From NCBI GenBank assembly GCA_030066775.1, contig JASJAY010000005.1:1-39968 (forward strand): a stretch of 39,968 nt of DNA. Reading direction: 5' to 3'. A program made the position numbers and the translations under genes. This document shows positions 24,601-34,891 of the stretch, piece by piece. This stretch comes from Planctomycetota bacterium (GTDB taxonomy: Bacteria; Planctomycetota; PLA2; JAEUHO01). The notes below the pieces were generated by a model that ran no database searches, had not been told where the DNA came from, and worked only from the letters and a program-made list of their open reading frames with translations. How positions within the stretch are numbered: the stretch's first letter is position 1; each line of letters opens with the position of its first letter.

Positions 24601-25395
24601 GTCGAGCTGCCGGGCGAAGGCGAGGACGAGCTGGGCTCCCTGGTGGCCGCGTTCAACGCCATGACGCGCGAGCTGCGGGAGCAGACCGAGCGCGCCGCGC
24701 AGGCCGAGCGCGAGCGCGCGTGGCGGCGCATGGCGCGCCAGATCGCGCACGAGATCCGCAACCCGCTGACGCCGATGCGCCTGATGATCCAGCAGATGCA
24801 GGCGGCCGTGGAGCGCGATCCCGACACGGCGCACGACGCCATCGAGGGGACCGTGCAGGTGTTGCTGCGCCAGATCGACGCGCTGCGCAAGATCGCCGGC
24901 GACTTCGCGAACTTCGCGCGTCAGCCCAAGCGCAAGCTCAAGGACGTGGACCTCGCGGCCGTGATCGAGCACGTCACGACGCTGCACAGCGGCCAGGCCA
25001 GCAAGGGCGTGCAGGTCGCGTGCGAGCTCGCGCCGGACCTGCCCTCGGTCTGGGGCGACGAGGACGAGCTGCGCCGGGTGTTGCTCAACCTCGTCTCGAA
25101 CGCCGTGCAGTCGATCCAGGCGGAGGGGCGCGTCGTGGTGCGGGCGAAGGCCGAGGCCCTGGCCGGGCAGCCCGGCGTGCGGCTCGAGATCGTCGACAAC
25201 GGCGTTGGCATCCCGGCCACCGACCAGGAGCGGCTCTTCGATCCGCAGTTCAGCACCAAGACCTCGGGCACGGGGCTGGGGCTCGCGATCGTCGCGCGCA
25301 TCGTGCAGGACATGGGCGGCACGATCGACGTCGAGAGCACGCCCGGGGAAGGCACCACCTTCAGCCTCTGGTTCGGCTCGGGCGCCACGGGGTAA
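21553..25395 (+). CDS. Giant NtrY-like sensor histidine kinase
   Basis: A 1280-residue sensor kinase. About 11-12 hydrophobic helices are spread over residues 26-990: one near 26-44, a block of about seven between 257 and 530, one at about 535, and three between 775 and 990 around two large extracytoplasmic loops. A HAMP domain follows (NLSRPLSNLATGTQRVAEGE), then the dimerisation domain with His1066 in QIAHEIRNPLTPMRLMIQ. The ATPase has an N box (NLVSNAVQSI), G1 (DNGVGIP) and G2 (GTGLGLAIV). The HEIRNPLTP H-box is typical of NtrY kinases, so it should phosphorylate the regulator at 19630. The ATG at 21553 is the only reasonable start. Odd: the first helix ends in a lipobox-like LAGC (Cys42). 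It is about 500 residues longer than ordinary NtrY. Confidence 0.9.
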   Translation: MGARVRDRIRPPAPELERRLHLGRLAAAPFLLLGALLCLAGCGVSEAAVDDYRRETLEAAAETIRADLTSLLDRADAALDAIEGRLQDVDDEATRFDVLERLRQQHQLDGLLLDWPAGDAVWAGRSIDLIRLPARPPWANSFKHATVRYHEGPFVRALIVEREDVLGGNAYATYVLDEHRPGELDFVPFGTRWLDPLDLKDVVLRPPPDEPIAGRNTDTMRRIFINNAKGVRVMVADLSVRGGDAVADALAQTGASRIGILLLVLLVVGALGVRRFGIARVKHPGLRWGLIGVLVLVLRQLLLWIDLPGRFPGLASVFAPDRFAVDTPLGWLGSPADFFITACAWLIAACCLLLSERRVPLVRRQGLRFMFLGLVPFLAAFIAAAWLLLVERTVFSGQATFFEARAFFPPPSDALLLAGLVMLTGLAYLLTALVLQRALRYWPEGAPVSGRVGLGIASAVLTGVFASSVAAGGWVAVGIPVVAILVAGREERDPPIGVPSRILLMSVLATVLLLPVLWMQVEQRSREQLDDRLEALLLRESEVRPHIERALLDLSANTYVRDALERAGRGPRPEGLALAIWFMTDFASRGDPGLVTVLDARGRTTDQFALATVPPDLLPVASPQPDGVEDVDVGVTQAEEVRSVVGRLRVRAPDGGVVGYIVLTVPDLLDLRLHRLEEGLSTGGEHGLAPLTAMRGLQVASLKDGRAEQADDPTVPKTEGGFGPTTLAAVDADAPELEWETATHQGYARWVPERSRVIAVRRALPGAPDLLLAVARVIAVGVGLGAIVALIFLLAQLGRFRVRLHHKILVTFFAISVVPLTLLGVASAREAQQRYDAQLTERLQTDLKRVRGDMRALGPSIFHQARDQKLVTWSAIAHHDVLLYGRGRLEATSRRGLVSAELLSARLPADVYRATVLERREVIRKDVRYAGREVWFGYTPVIDDLGRTRATVAVPLLYDTDRIRSAVTVTGSALLAGYLLAIVLVLVIGIYAARNLSRPLSNLATGTQRVAEGELEVELPGEGEDELGSLVAAFNAMTRELREQTERAAQAERERAWRRMARQIAHEIRNPLTPMRLMIQQMQAAVERDPDTAHDAIEGTVQVLLRQIDALRKIAGDFANFARQPKRKLKDVDLAAVIEHVTTLHSGQASKGVQVACELAPDLPSVWGDEDELRRVLLNLVSNAVQSIQAEGRVVVRAKAEALAGQPGVRLEIVDNGVGIPATDQERLFDPQFSTKTSGTGLGLAIVARIVQDMGGTIDVESTPGEGTTFSLWFGSGATG

Positions 25396-25414
25396 CGCAA
25401 AGCCCACCTCTCGG

Positions 25415-25420
25415 TAGGAT
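25415..25420 (+). promoter_or_regulatory. Possible -10 element (TAGGAT) for the Ser/Thr kinase gene
   Basis: GGTAGGAT is 30 bases before the GTG start, in the 55-base gap after the histidine kinase gene. It is identical to the box at 15900. No clear -35. Confidence 0.3.
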
Positions 25421-25450
25421 GTCGCTCGACCTGGAACTGGGAGACCCCGC

Positions 25451-28201
<2,751 letters not shown>

Positions 28202-28211
28202 CAACAAATCG

Positions 28212-28223
28212 GTGTCAGGACAC
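28212..28223. repeat. REP-like palindrome GTGTC-AG-GACAC
   Basis: A 5-bp inverted repeat with a 2-base loop sits in the 42-base gap between convergent genes at 28201 and 28244. The core GGTGTCAGGACAC resembles palindromic REP-type repeats I recall from other genomes. A related CAGGACAC core is at 21015-21022. It could serve as a bidirectional terminator. Confidence 0.35.
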
Positions 28224-28243
28224 TTGTCGCCGAATCCTAGGCA

Positions 28244-28819
28244 TCAGGACTTGGTGACGATCAGCTTGATGATGCCGCGCATGGGCCGGCGCACCTCGAC
28301 CTTCCGCTCCGGCCCCGCGACGACCCGTCGAATGGTCTCCCCGCGGTTGTAGCCGGCGATCATCCCGTCGAGCCAGCGATCGGGCCGCGTGTCCGGCGCC
28401 GCATTGCGAAGGAACGTCCGCATCATCGAGATGCCGATGACCTGCTCCGTCTGGCTGCGCTCCGGGTCCAGGGCGAGGATCGGCATCGAGACCGAGAGCG
28501 AGGCGAAACCGATGTTGCGGCGCTCGCCACGGATCTCGAGGCGGGACAGGGTCTCGTCGTCTCTGGCGGTGTAGCGCGGCTGCGGCAGCTTCTCGAAGGG
28601 GCTGCCCCACTCCTTGAGCTCGAACGCGTGCTCGAGGCCGCGCATCACCTCGCGGACCGAGACCCCCATCGGCTCGTAGACGGGTACGTCGAGCATCACC
28701 GGCTCCACGCCCTTCGCCGGCAGGACGCCCCAGTCGCGAAGCTGCTTCCAGTCCTGTCGGGCATCCACGACGAGACCTACGACGAGGGCCAGCAACACGA
28801 GTGTCATGAAGCCCTTCAT
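28244..28819 (-). CDS. Membrane-anchored protein of unknown function (distal gene of a three-gene set)
   Basis: A 191-residue protein. The ATG at 28819 overlaps the stop of the upstream gene (ATGA) and opens a hydrophobic N-terminal helix, MKGFMTLVLLALVVGLVVDARQDW, a signal anchor. The remainder is soluble and charged: PVMLDVPVYEPMGVSVREVM, EHAFELKEWGSPFEKLPQPRY, RGERRNIGFASLSVSMPILALDPERS, and the end RRPMRGIIKLIVTKS. I recognise no domain. It lies downstream of the beta-propeller-like and repeat proteins at 28816 and 29667 with overlapping ends, so the three are probably one operon and work in the same envelope process. Confidence 0.72.
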   Translation of the reverse strand: MKGFMTLVLLALVVGLVVDARQDWKQLRDWGVLPAKGVEPVMLDVPVYEPMGVSVREVMRGLEHAFELKEWGSPFEKLPQPRYTARDDETLSRLEIRGERRNIGFASLSVSMPILALDPERSQTEQVIGISMMRTFLRNAAPDTRPDRWLDGMIAGYNRGETIRRVVAGPERKVEVRRPMRGIIKLIVTKS

Positions 28820-29682
28820 GCATCCTCCGCTTCTGCCGCCATCCGGACGAGGGAGGCGACCGGGGACAGGCGCATCACGCCCGTGGAAGGCGAGAGCACG
28901 TGCAGCGTCTCGCCGCGGATCCGGATCGCCCCGCCGCGATCGCGCAGGAACTCGAACCGCCGCCCCGGTCCCACGCACACGCCGACGGACGTGGCCGTCG
29001 CGTAGAAGAGCGAGGCGTCAGGGCCGAGCGCCAGGGACCGGATGGGGCGCTGGGCGCGAGCCACGAACGTCCACGGCGCTTCCGGGGCAAGCAGATAGAT
29101 CGAATGGCCTACGGCCACGAACGTGAAGTCGCCGTCACCCGCCACGGCCCCGATCTCGCCCTCCGCGCGCAGCAGATGGAGGACGTCCCCCCCCTTCCGA
29201 TAGAGGTAGAGGTTCTCGCCATCGCCCGTGTGCCCCCCGAACACATAGCAGCGTCCCTCTGACGCGGGCCGGATGCGCATCGCGAACTCCGGGAGCTCCT
29301 GAACGTGCTGGGCCCCGTCGGTCGTCACCTCGACCAGCGCGCGGCCGTTGACGACGAGCAGCGCGCCGTCGTCCATCCAGGCGAGGTCGTGGAGGGTGCC
29401 GCGGGGGCCGGCGCGGATCGCGTCGGGCGCGGCCTCGCCCTCGCCCACGCAGCGAACGAACGAGCTGCCCTCGACCAGGAGGACGGGACGTCCGTCGGGG
29501 TCGACGTCGAAGCGGTATTCCTCGTCCGGCTGCGCGAGGGCGTCGAGTCGCACTAGCTCCACGGCGTGCACGTCATGGGGAAGGAACGCACGCAGCGGAC
29601 GCGCGTCGGGTGCCGTGAGCAGCAGCACGGCAGCGCCGCCGAGCAGCCCGAGCAGGGTCAGCCACCTCAACGCGCGCGCCAT
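28816..29682 (-). CDS. Membrane-anchored beta-propeller-like protein
   Basis: A 288-residue protein. The ATG at 29682 gives MARALRWLTLLGLLGGAAVLLLT, a clear signal anchor or signal peptide; it lies within the last 16 bases of the preceding gene. The mature region consists of short repeating beta-strand units with small turns (LHDLAWMDDGALLVVNGRALVEV, CYVFGGHTGDGENLYLYRKGG, FTFVAVGHSIYLLAPEAPW, RSLALGPDASLFYAT). This looks like a single beta-propeller of the NHL/WD-like class, though no named repeat is obvious. Such domains bind proteins or sugars. The stop overlaps the next gene's start. Function unknown; propeller fold is inference from pattern. Confidence 0.7.
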   Translation of the reverse strand: MARALRWLTLLGLLGGAAVLLLTAPDARPLRAFLPHDVHAVELVRLDALAQPDEEYRFDVDPDGRPVLLVEGSSFVRCVGEGEAAPDAIRAGPRGTLHDLAWMDDGALLVVNGRALVEVTTDGAQHVQELPEFAMRIRPASEGRCYVFGGHTGDGENLYLYRKGGDVLHLLRAEGEIGAVAGDGDFTFVAVGHSIYLLAPEAPWTFVARAQRPIRSLALGPDASLFYATATSVGVCVGPGRRFEFLRDRGGAIRIRGETLHVLSPSTGVMRLSPVASLVRMAAEAEDA

Positions 29683-31064
29683 CGGTCCACCTCGAATCCA
29701 CGCGCGTGACGCCCCCCACGCACGTCTTCCGTCTCTTCGGCCTTGCGGGTCGGCCGACGGTCCTCCAAGGCCGAGGGCGCCCAAGTGGCATCGGCCTTCT
29801 GCTTCACCCGTTCCTCCGCAGTCTTCAGGAACGCCTCGAAGTCGGCATCCGCTTCGGCCAGCGGATCGCCGCCGCCTCGTCCTGCGGACTGAACGGCCCG
29901 CTCAACCGCGCGCAGGTTGCGTTTGGCCATGCGCAGGACGCGATCCGCATAGCCGCGTTGAAGGTGCTCCCGGTCTTCCTCGAGCTGCTTGAACGAGCTG
30001 TAGAGGTCGTAGCCCGGCATGTGCTTCAGCTTCTCGTCTGCACGCAGCTGGATCTGGTTCCAGGCGACATCGCGCGCCCAGTGCGCGGCGTCTTGCGCCT
30101 GCCGGAGGGTCGCGTTGGCGAGATCCAGCAGCGGATCGGCGAAGCGGAACCAATCCTCCTCCAACGCGGGAATCGTGACGTAGTACCGCTCCGTGATACG
30201 CGGCGGCGGTACGCGCGTCCCGCGCAGCGGGTCCTCGGGAAACTGCCGGCGATACGACGCAACCAGCGCCTGACGCTCACGGCGCACGACGCCTTGCTCC
30301 GCACGGAGCAGGAACACCTGATACTTCCGGTTGTCCGGACTCAGCGCCACCGCGGTGCGAAACGCCACGACCGCACGTTCGAAGTCGCCGCGTTCGAATG
30401 CGCGCATGCCCAGCTCGAATGAGCTTCGCCGACGGTGCTCTCGATCGCGCTTCGTCACGAAGTCGTCGATGGGATTGACCTGCTTCGGTGGCGCCCGGGG
30501 AATCCGGACGACGCGGTAGTCCCCGACGGCCGGCGATGCCCACATGTATCCGTCGGCAGGCGTCAGGTTCCCTGCGCCATCCCACTCGACGTTCGCGTAG
30601 TACGCGTGCCGTGTGCCCGCGGGAATCGGCGCCACGCGGTAATCGCCTGCGCGCACGTCGCCGACGAACCGGTACCCGAAGCGGGGTTGGACGCCGCCGC
30701 CTGCATAGACGACGTTCGGCCAGACCTCGTGCGGCGTACCGGGCGGCGGCAACGGACGCACGCGCAGATCCCCGGGGTCCCGCGTGACCCATGTGTATCC
30801 CCGCTTGGGTCGATAGGTACCGTCCGCCTGGCGCACGACGTTCGGGTACGTCCTGCGTCGCATCACGGTGGTGCGCTGCGGTGCCGTGTAGTAGCGGGTC
30901 CGTCCGCGACCGTGGGTGAAGTCGTGATCCGCGTGTCGGTTGTCGCCGCACAGGGCGCACCAGTAGATCGGCAGCCCGCCGGCGCGGGCACGGGGCAGGG
31001 ACCCGTCGACAAGCAGAACGCCGCAGGCAAGGCCCACCCAGAGGATCCACTTCAACACACGCAT
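29667..31064 (-). CDS. Secreted protein with three 41-residue repeats and a TPR-like helical region
   Basis: A 465-residue protein. The ATG at 31064 opens a signal peptide (MRVLKWILWVGLACGVLLVDG, cleaved near ARA-GG). Next is IYWCALCGDNRHADHDF, a CxxC plus His motif that could bind zinc. Residues about 73-189 hold three repeats starting at 73, 115 and 156. Each has (Y/W)xNV, then a GY or FGY turn, and ends G-D-(Y/L)-R-V-x-x-(I/L)-P. After a charged linker comes a TPR-like unit at about 213-247 (FELGMRAFERGDFERAVVAF). The C-terminal third is a long charged helix, probably coiled coil, ending in a Lys/Glu/Arg-rich tail. No known family. First gene of the three-gene set; its start faces the divergent gene at 31279. 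Confidence 0.75.
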   Translation of the reverse strand: MRVLKWILWVGLACGVLLVDGSLPRARAGGLPIYWCALCGDNRHADHDFTHGRGRTRYYTAPQRTTVMRRRTYPNVVRQADGTYRPKRGYTWVTRDPGDLRVRPLPPPGTPHEVWPNVVYAGGGVQPRFGYRFVGDVRAGDYRVAPIPAGTRHAYYANVEWDGAGNLTPADGYMWASPAVGDYRVVRIPRAPPKQVNPIDDFVTKRDREHRRRSSFELGMRAFERGDFERAVVAFRTAVALSPDNRKYQVFLLRAEQGVVRRERQALVASYRRQFPEDPLRGTRVPPPRITERYYVTIPALEEDWFRFADPLLDLANATLRQAQDAAHWARDVAWNQIQLRADEKLKHMPGYDLYSSFKQLEEDREHLQRGYADRVLRMAKRNLRAVERAVQSAGRGGGDPLAEADADFEAFLKTAEERVKQKADATWAPSALEDRRPTRKAEETEDVRGGRHARGFEVDRWRAR

Positions 31065-31278
31065 CACGACCAACTCGGCCTCGGACCAGGGGTGCTGGGG
31101 CGCAAGAGGCATGCCGCGCCGACCCGCCCCCGCGAACGAGCGCTGCGGCCCGTCCTCTGGGCGAGAGTCCACGCCGAGTGCGCAGGGTGCCCCAGCACAG
31201 CACACCCAAGGCTCCGGAGGGCAGGCGGGGGGCTCCGCCAGGCATCGCCGGGCTCGCATTTGCTGGGTACGGCGTGAG

Positions 31279-31704
31279 ATGGCGGAAGACGCAGAACGAA
31301 GCTGGAGGCGCGCGAAGCGCACGCTGATCGTCGCTGGGGTGGCACTCCTCGTCGGCGCCTGCCTCGTCCTCGTCGCCGAGCATCAGCTCTTCGGCATCGA
31401 CGTGCAAGCAAACGCGCTTGCGGGGCGTGTCATCGCGACCGGTGTGGTGTGGATGGGATTCGTGCTCGTCGCCTGCACGTGGCCGCTCTTCCGCGGTCTC
31501 GACAAGCTGATCGAGATCGCGCTGCGACGGCAAGCACGCGATCACCGGCGTGAGGGGTTCGAGGCCACCGCCGAGGTCGTGGAGTCGAGCGCGGAGATGC
31601 CGGGCTGCGGCTGCGTCTGGATGCTCTTCGTGATCGCTGCACTCGTCGGCTGTGTCCTCTTGACGAAGGACATCTGGACCGGCGCGCTCGTGCCTTGGAG
31701 CTAG
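31279..31704 (+). CDS. Small three-helix membrane protein of unknown function
   Basis: A 141-residue protein. I chose the ATG at 31279 (MAEDAERSWRRAKR) because the longer open frame upstream is Arg/Pro-rich and crosses the probable divergent promoter region (31065-31278). Helices are at about 15-34 (TLIVAGVALLVGACLVLVA), 48-68 (RVIATGVVWMGFVLVACTW) and 111-128 (CVWMLFVIAALVGCVLL). The central loop is basic, then acidic (LRRQARDHRREGFEATAEVVE). No recognised domain. Its stop codon overlaps that of the convergent VTT-family gene in the shared palindrome CTAG (31701-31704). Confidence 0.65.
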   Translation: MAEDAERSWRRAKRTLIVAGVALLVGACLVLVAEHQLFGIDVQANALAGRVIATGVVWMGFVLVACTWPLFRGLDKLIEIALRRQARDHRREGFEATAEVVESSAEMPGCGCVWMLFVIAALVGCVLLTKDIWTGALVPWS

Positions 31705-32384
31705 CCGTTCGCGGTGCCGTCTTCGGTGCGCGTCGCGACGCGCACGAGCCACACCGTCACGACGATCGTCGACACGATGCCGATGCCGAGCATCACCCAC
31801 TCGAGCGGCCCCGGCTCGCGCTCACCCGGTGCTGCGAGCTGGCCCATCGTCGAGCCGAGGATCACGTAGAGCGAGAGCACGGGCAGCATGGCGGGCAGCG
31901 AGGCGAGGTAGCCGCGCGAGGACAAGCGCGTCACGCCGAGCACGTAATTGAGCACGTTCCACGGCGTCAGCGGTGAGAGCCGGAGGAGCAGCGCGGCGAT
32001 CCATCCGCGCTTCTCGATCTCGCGGTCCACGGCGCGGAGCCGTGGATGGTCATCGATCCACCCGCGCGCGGTCTCCCCCATCACGGTGCGCCCCAGCAGG
32101 AACGCGACCCAACCCCCGGCGCCGGCCGCGATGAACGCGAACGCCAGGCCCGGGCCTGAGCCGAAGAGGATCCCCGCGCCGATCGAGAGCCACCACGTGG
32201 GCAGGAGCGCGACGACCACCACGGCGTAGACGACCACGAAGATCGCCGGTCCCCATACGCCGAGGTCCCGGACCCAAGCGAGGAAGGCCTCCGTGTACTC
32301 CTGGATCGGCAGCAGGGTGCCGATGGCGATGAGCGCCCCGAGGACCACGACGCCGAGAATCAGCTTCTTGCGCGGACCGAGCAT
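31701..32384 (-). CDS. VTT-domain (TVP38/TMEM64, DedA-like) membrane protein
   Basis: A 227-residue membrane protein of the VTT/SNARE-associated family. The ATG at 32384 begins MLGPRKKLILGVVVLGALIAIG, a short basic start and the first helix. Diagnostic parts are GAGILFGSGPGLAFAFIAAGAGGWVAFLLGR, then RLSPLTPWNVLNYVLGVTRLSSRGYLASLPAML, which form the re-entrant loops of the domain. About five to six helices in total. Relatives act in membrane homeostasis, and several move undecaprenyl phosphate or phospholipids between leaflets; which substrate applies here is unknown. It is a single gene divergent from the secreted protein at 32536. Confidence 0.88.
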   Translation of the reverse strand: MLGPRKKLILGVVVLGALIAIGTLLPIQEYTEAFLAWVRDLGVWGPAIFVVVYAVVVVALLPTWWLSIGAGILFGSGPGLAFAFIAAGAGGWVAFLLGRTVMGETARGWIDDHPRLRAVDREIEKRGWIAALLLRLSPLTPWNVLNYVLGVTRLSSRGYLASLPAMLPVLSLYVILGSTMGQLAAPGEREPGPLEWVMLGIGIVSTIVVTVWLVRVATRTEDGTANG

Positions 32385-32535
32385 GGGGGGACTCCGGAGC
32401 CGGCAGGGCGACCGGACGCGGCCCTTGTCCGCGGGCGACGCGCCAATGGCAAGAAGCGGATTCTCCCGGCAATTCCCGGCTGCGCGTGGCATCTCCCCCC
32501 CGACGCGCAAAGCGTCGAACCCTGGAGAGCCGCCC

Positions 32536-33114
32536 ATGCGCCAAGCCGCCTTCCCGATCGTGTGCCTCGTCCTCTTGCTCGCCGTGCCCCACGTCTCCGC
32601 GGGGGAGACGCGTGCCGCGGGTACGAAGCTCGAGGCGCAGTCGGTTGAGCGCGGCTACGTGCGCCTCGGCAGGAAGCTCGAGGCCCGGCCGTGGGGCGGA
32701 CCGCACGCCCTGCGGCCGCTGGGGCCGAAGGTCGTCGTGACGGCGGTCAGCGCACCGTCGGAGCCGGTCGGCGATCTCATGCAGCCGCGGATCACGGTGA
32801 CGATCAAGAACATCGGGCTCACGCCGGCGACGGACTACCGCATCCGCCATCAGGCCTACGTGGTGGCGTACCTGCAGGAGCCGTACCCGGGCCCCCACGA
32901 TCTCGGCTCGCTGCAGCTCGGGATCGCCTACCTCGCGCCGGGTCAGTCGCTGACGTACTCGTTCCCCGTCACGGGCATCCCGGCCGATTGGCACCCCATG
33001 CCCGTCGCGGTGACGATCGAGGTCTTCCGCACGCCGGCGATCCGCGACTACGGCGCCATCTGGCTAATGAGCTCGAGCGGCAACGCCGGCTCCGTCTGGT
33101 TCACGCTGCCCTAG
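32536..33114 (+). CDS. Secreted CARDB-like protein
   Basis: A 192-residue secreted protein. The ATG at 32536 (GGAG 9 bases upstream) opens the signal peptide MRQAAFPIVCLVLLLAVPHVSAG, cleaved after VSA. The mature part has VVVTAVSAPSEPVGDLMQPRI, then TVTIKNIGLTPATDYRI, then LGIAYLAPGQSLTYSFPVTG, and VAVTIEVFRTPAIRDY. This is the pattern of a CARDB-type immunoglobulin-like fold (vnNxGttpA, then lapGqs-type strands). Such domains are usually adhesive modules attached to other enzymes; here it stands alone. Divergent from the VTT gene over 151 bases. Confidence 0.72.
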   Translation: MRQAAFPIVCLVLLLAVPHVSAGETRAAGTKLEAQSVERGYVRLGRKLEARPWGGPHALRPLGPKVVVTAVSAPSEPVGDLMQPRITVTIKNIGLTPATDYRIRHQAYVVAYLQEPYPGPHDLGSLQLGIAYLAPGQSLTYSFPVTGIPADWHPMPVAVTIEVFRTPAIRDYGAIWLMSSSGNAGSVWFTLP

Positions 33115-33135
33115 GTTCCATCCGGGAGCTCGCCG

Positions 33136-34578
33136 CTACTTGTGCGCGCGGCCCTCGTGGTACTTGTGCCCGGGCGGGATCTCGGGGATGGGCTCGTGGT
33201 GGAGCCACTCGGCCAAGGGCAGCTTGAACTCGCGCTTGGGCGGCTCCATGGTCGGGTTCCAGAAGAGGTTGCCGAGCCACAGGTCCGAGCCCTTGGCGAT
33301 GCGACCGTCCGCGATCTCGAGCGCGTACGTGATGCCGAGGTGCACCTTGGGCTTGAAGGGCACGCCGTCGGTGCGCAGGTTCTGGTAGACGTACCAGAGC
33401 TCTTCGTGACTGCCGTCGCCCGGCGTGCCGAGCGGGATGTACGCCGACCACTCCCAGTCCTCCTTGATCGTCTCGAGGAGGACGGGCTCGCGCTCGAGCT
33501 CGCGGATGCGGCCCGTGTACCAGGTGGGATCGGCGAAGACGCGCGACATCTGCGCGCGCGCGTACATGGTGTCCGCCGTGTTCGGTGAGCGCTTGATGTC
33601 GAAGCGCAGGTAGAGCCCGTCCGCGGGGACCGCGTCACCGATGTCGAGCTTGTTCCTGTCCTTGTCGCAGAGCGACAGGTGCATCGTGCACGTGCGATAG
33701 CGGCCGAAGTTGTAGAGGTGGTCGCCGCGCTCGCAGTTGCCGCGCCAGTAGGTCGCGTCGATCGTCTTGGGCACCGGATGGCGATGCGGCTTCGGCGGAT
33801 CGCCGAAGAAGTAGGTGTAGACGGGGTTGTTGTCGCGCTCGCGCGAGACGTGATCCGTGAGCGCCTCCGCGCGTCCGATCTGGTTGCGCGTCACCGCCAT
33901 CAAGTCGAAGGCGACGAGCCCGAGGAAGACGAGCAGCACGTGCTCGACGCGCACATGGCGGAACACGGCCACGAGCGGCTTGCCCTTGCCGGTGGCAAAC
34001 GGGCTACCCGACTTCGCCATGCTGCTGAGGCGCACGGCGATGAGCAGCACGGCCAAGAGCGCGATCAGGATCGCGGGGTGCTTCTTCACCGTGAGCTGGA
34101 CGGCGTCGACGGGCGAGGGCCAGCTCGACGTGGGTGCGGCCTTCGTCTCCGCGACCGTCGTCCACTTGCTGCCCTGCTCGATCCAGGCGCGGAAGAGCGA
34201 GAGCTCCTTGTCGGTCAGCTCGCCGCCCTTGGGCATCCGGTAGTCGGCGTCGGCCGTGGCGATGCGCTCCCAGAGCGTGTTGGTCGCGAGCGGGCCGCCG
34301 AGGATCCGGCCGCCGCTGTCGCCACCGTGACCGGCCATCGCGTGCGACGTCAGGTTGAGCCCGCCGCTGGCGTCGCCCGGCCCGTGGCAGTCGAAGCAGT
34401 AGGCCTTCATCAGGGGCTCGATGTGGGTCTTGTAGTCGACCGTGCCCTCGTAGGCCGGGACGTCGCGCAGCGGCGCCTCCTCGGCCTGGGCCACGAGCCC
34501 GGAGAGGGCGAAGACGCCCAGCAGCAGCCCGAAGAGGACGGGCACGACGCGGGCAGAAAGGGGGCGGGAGCGGGCCAT
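33136..34578 (-). CDS. Membrane cytochrome c protein with planctomycete-type (PSCyt1) domain
   Basis: A 480-residue protein starting at the ATG at 34578; a TTG five codons upstream is less likely. A signal peptide (about 1-33) ends around AQA-EE. Residues about 48-138 are a PSCyt1 cytochrome c domain: IEPLMKAYCFDCHGPGDASGGL with the heme-binding CFDCH, then MPKGGELTDKELSLFRAWIEQG with the distal Met. Two helices follow (about 166-184 and 211-227). The C-terminal half (230-480) is a large extracytoplasmic domain rich in aromatic and charged residues (WYTGRIRELEREPVLLETIKED, HHEPIPEIPPGHKYHEG). I know no name for this C-terminal domain. It probably moves electrons at the outer face of the membrane. 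It lies 78 bases downstream of a tiny membrane protein gene on the same strand. Confidence 0.82.
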   Translation of the reverse strand: MARSRPLSARVVPVLFGLLLGVFALSGLVAQAEEAPLRDVPAYEGTVDYKTHIEPLMKAYCFDCHGPGDASGGLNLTSHAMAGHGGDSGGRILGGPLATNTLWERIATADADYRMPKGGELTDKELSLFRAWIEQGSKWTTVAETKAAPTSSWPSPVDAVQLTVKKHPAILIALLAVLLIAVRLSSMAKSGSPFATGKGKPLVAVFRHVRVEHVLLVFLGLVAFDLMAVTRNQIGRAEALTDHVSRERDNNPVYTYFFGDPPKPHRHPVPKTIDATYWRGNCERGDHLYNFGRYRTCTMHLSLCDKDRNKLDIGDAVPADGLYLRFDIKRSPNTADTMYARAQMSRVFADPTWYTGRIRELEREPVLLETIKEDWEWSAYIPLGTPGDGSHEELWYVYQNLRTDGVPFKPKVHLGITYALEIADGRIAKGSDLWLGNLFWNPTMEPPKREFKLPLAEWLHHEPIPEIPPGHKYHEGRAHK

Positions 34579-34636
34579 GGGCTGCCCCCACAATCGGCGT
34601 TTCCGGCGGGGACCTTGATGGGCCCCCTGGGGCTGT

Positions 34637-34654
34637 CGAGGCCTCGGGGCCTCG
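34637..34654 (-). terminator. Candidate hairpin terminator after the 72-residue gene
   Basis: CGAGGCC, loop TCGG and GGCCTCG form a 7-bp perfect stem 2 bases past the stop at 34657, between this gene and the cytochrome c start. No T-run follows. It could attenuate or end transcription from the HAD/TIM genes before the cytochrome gene. Confidence 0.35.
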
Positions 34655-34656
34655 GA

Positions 34657-34875
34657 TCAGCCCGCCGCGTAGCTCCAGCCGTAGGCCAGCAGGGCGGAGA
34701 TCAGGACGCCGGCGAGGCCACACCAGAAGAGCGGCCAGATGTAGTTCGCGAAGCCGGGCGGGTTCTCGAAGTCCTCGGGCGCGGGCGTGATGTGGCGTAC
34801 GGCGGGCGCGTCCGGGAGCTCGTGCGCGCCGTGGTCGTCCGTCGTCGCGTCGTCGGTCTGGTCGTGCGCTGCCAT
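34657..34875 (-). CDS. 72-residue single-helix membrane protein
   Basis: A 72-residue protein. The N-terminal 38 residues are acidic and soluble (MAAHDQTDDATTDDHGAHEL), and the C-terminus is one hydrophobic helix with aromatic ends (NYIWPLFWCGLAGVLISALL). It lies 16 bases after the TIM-barrel-like gene and before the cytochrome c gene on the same strand. Its size and single C-terminal helix resemble small accessory subunits of respiratory complexes; with a cytochrome c next to it, that is a reasonable guess but only a guess. No recognised family. Confidence 0.65.
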   Translation of the reverse strand: MAAHDQTDDATTDDHGAHELPDAPAVRHITPAPEDFENPPGFANYIWPLFWCGLAGVLISALLAYGWSYAAG

Positions 34876-34891
34876 GCCGTCGTCCCTCGCC

